DNA of 64,000 nt from Pseudomonas sp. Bc-h. GTDB lineage: Bacteria; Pseudomonadota; Gammaproteobacteria; Pseudomonadales; Pseudomonadaceae. Location of the stretch: positions 64,342-128,341 of the forward strand of contig NZ_MUIN01000009.1 in assembly GCF_002080045.1 (NCBI RefSeq), read 5' to 3'. Shown here piece by piece: positions 63,413-64,000 of the stretch. The first letter of the stretch is position 1. Every line of letters begins with the position of its first letter. Below the pieces are notes generated by a model. The model ran no database searches and was not told where the DNA came from. It worked only from the letters and a program-made list of their open reading frames with translations. A program made the translations under genes and the position numbers.

Positions 63413-63674
63413 AGTCTTTCCTCGCCTTCAGGGCTTTCTGTTCGCTGGCTTTGAGCCGGTTATTGAGGTCAGCCTGGTAGGCAACGTTTCTTGCAGCCTC
63501 GGCACGCAGGGTGGTGATCGTCGCCTGACTTTCGACATTGGCGGCAAGCGCGTCGGTCTTTGCCTTGGTCTCGATAGCGACCTCACCACGAAGGGCGATA
63601 ACGCGGTACTGCTGGATACCAACAAGCAGTAGCGCAACCAGGGCGATGATCAGTGCAGTGGCGATTGCTTTCAT
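63288..63674 (-). CDS. Rz/LysB-like i-spanin, second pair
   Basis: 128 residues. N-terminal anchor (MKAIATALIIALVALLLVGI), coiled coil (TDALAANVESQATITTLRAE), and VRKWADQPLPDGLRG, which is like the LysB C-terminal motif. ATGA overlap with the holin stop. AAGGCGG precedes the ATG. Confidence 0.82.
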   Translation of the reverse strand: MKAIATALIIALVALLLVGIQQYRVIALRGEVAIETKAKTDALAANVESQATITTLRAEAARNVAYQADLNNRLKASEQKALKARKDFEDLKRKSPAVRKWADQPLPDGLRGKPASNGKDDNGKARTP

Positions 63675-64000
63675 AGTGAATCCGCCTTGCGGCCAAGGAA
63701 CCGAATAATCAGTTCGCGGATCGCGGTCACCCCAATGAAACCGATCGCACCACCGGCGGCGACGGACAGGCTGGAAGGCCAGGCCATCCACTCAATCACG
63801 CTGCTGGCCGAAAGGCTCAGTGCCCCGCAGATCAATGCCTCCAGTATCACGCGCCATTTGTTGGCCTCTTTGCCTTCGTAGAGCACGCGTAATAGTGAAA
63901 TGGTTGCGGCCATAACCGCTCCTTGCCACAGCGGGTCACTGAGTTTCAGTCGAAGCCAGTCCCACGCCTGCACCCAAATGCCAGGATCTTTATCAAACAT
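63671..64000 (-). CDS. phage holin, lambda-type
   Basis: 109 residues with three predicted membrane helices (ISLLRVLYEG region, VILEALICGALSLSASSVIE, LSVAAGGAIGFIGVTAIREL) and a charged C-terminus. The ATG is at the very end of the window (63998-64000), so the protein is complete but its ribosome-binding site is outside. Makes the holes that release the endolysin. Confidence 0.87.
   Translation of the reverse strand: MFDKDPGIWVQAWDWLRLKLSDPLWQGAVMAATISLLRVLYEGKEANKWRVILEALICGALSLSASSVIEWMAWPSSLSVAAGGAIGFIGVTAIRELIIRFLGRKADSL

Overview
The window reads as a Pseudomonas chromosome, most likely from the P. fluorescens complex. The evidence is high-GC core genes of pseudomonad type (tartrate dehydrogenase, SodC, PpnN, MltA), several families of pseudomonad REP repeats, a HrpL-type promoter driving an AvrE-family effector, and a lambda/HK97-like siphophage prophage. 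Assignments come from reading motifs and remembered family sequences; no database search was run.

Region 1 (1-11.6 kb) is carbon-source catabolism. The 5' part of a DctA-type carrier and a tartrate dehydrogenase run leftward, divergent from a LysR regulator. A polyol/pentitol cluster follows: an ABC ATPase (leftward), then a zinc polyol dehydrogenase, a sugar-binding protein, two permeases, a SorC-type regulator and a DCXR-like short-chain reductase (rightward), and a convergent FGGY kinase. Together they would import a polyol, oxidise or interconvert it with a ketose, and phosphorylate the product. A long inverted repeat separates the binding-protein gene from the permease genes.

Region 2 (11.9-30.6 kb) is a mosaic of ordinary genes: hotdog thioesterase, sodC, serine/threonine-dehydratase-like enzyme, dienelactone hydrolase, SDR, an orphan crtZ, ppnN, GNAT, MltA, MFS plus MarR, and small stress-type proteins. 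Inside it sits an orphan type III secretion unit (18.9-24.2 kb): a perfect hrp box, a 1571-residue AvrE-family effector and its CesT-type chaperone, with no secretion apparatus in view. A palindrome identical to the PtxS operator lies between the -35 and -10 boxes of the MFS gene.

Region 3 (30.7-33.9 kb) is a decayed integration hot spot. It has small hypothetical genes, an internally deleted tyrosine integrase, a 48-bp copy of the 3' half of tRNA-Pro(GGG), two AT-rich genes (one with an HExxH zinc-protease motif), and a degenerate tRNA-Thr(UGU)-like sequence.

Region 4 (34-64 kb, running off the right edge) is a prophage whose late genes are transcribed leftward: holin, spanins, HNH, terminase, portal, ClpP-like protease, capsid, connectors, tail tube, G/GT chaperone with a lambda-type GGGAAAG frameshift site, tape measure, M, L, K, I, J, distal tail proteins, endolysin, and a second spanin pair. 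Morons interrupt it (a HEPN-motif protein, lipoproteins, a DUF6434 protein, a secreted-plus-membrane pair), and an SOS-type module (LexA box, UmuD'-like peptidase, SRAP protein) closes its left end. Terminator-like hairpins sit directly upstream of several late-gene ribosome-binding sites. No prophage integrase or CI-type repressor is in view.
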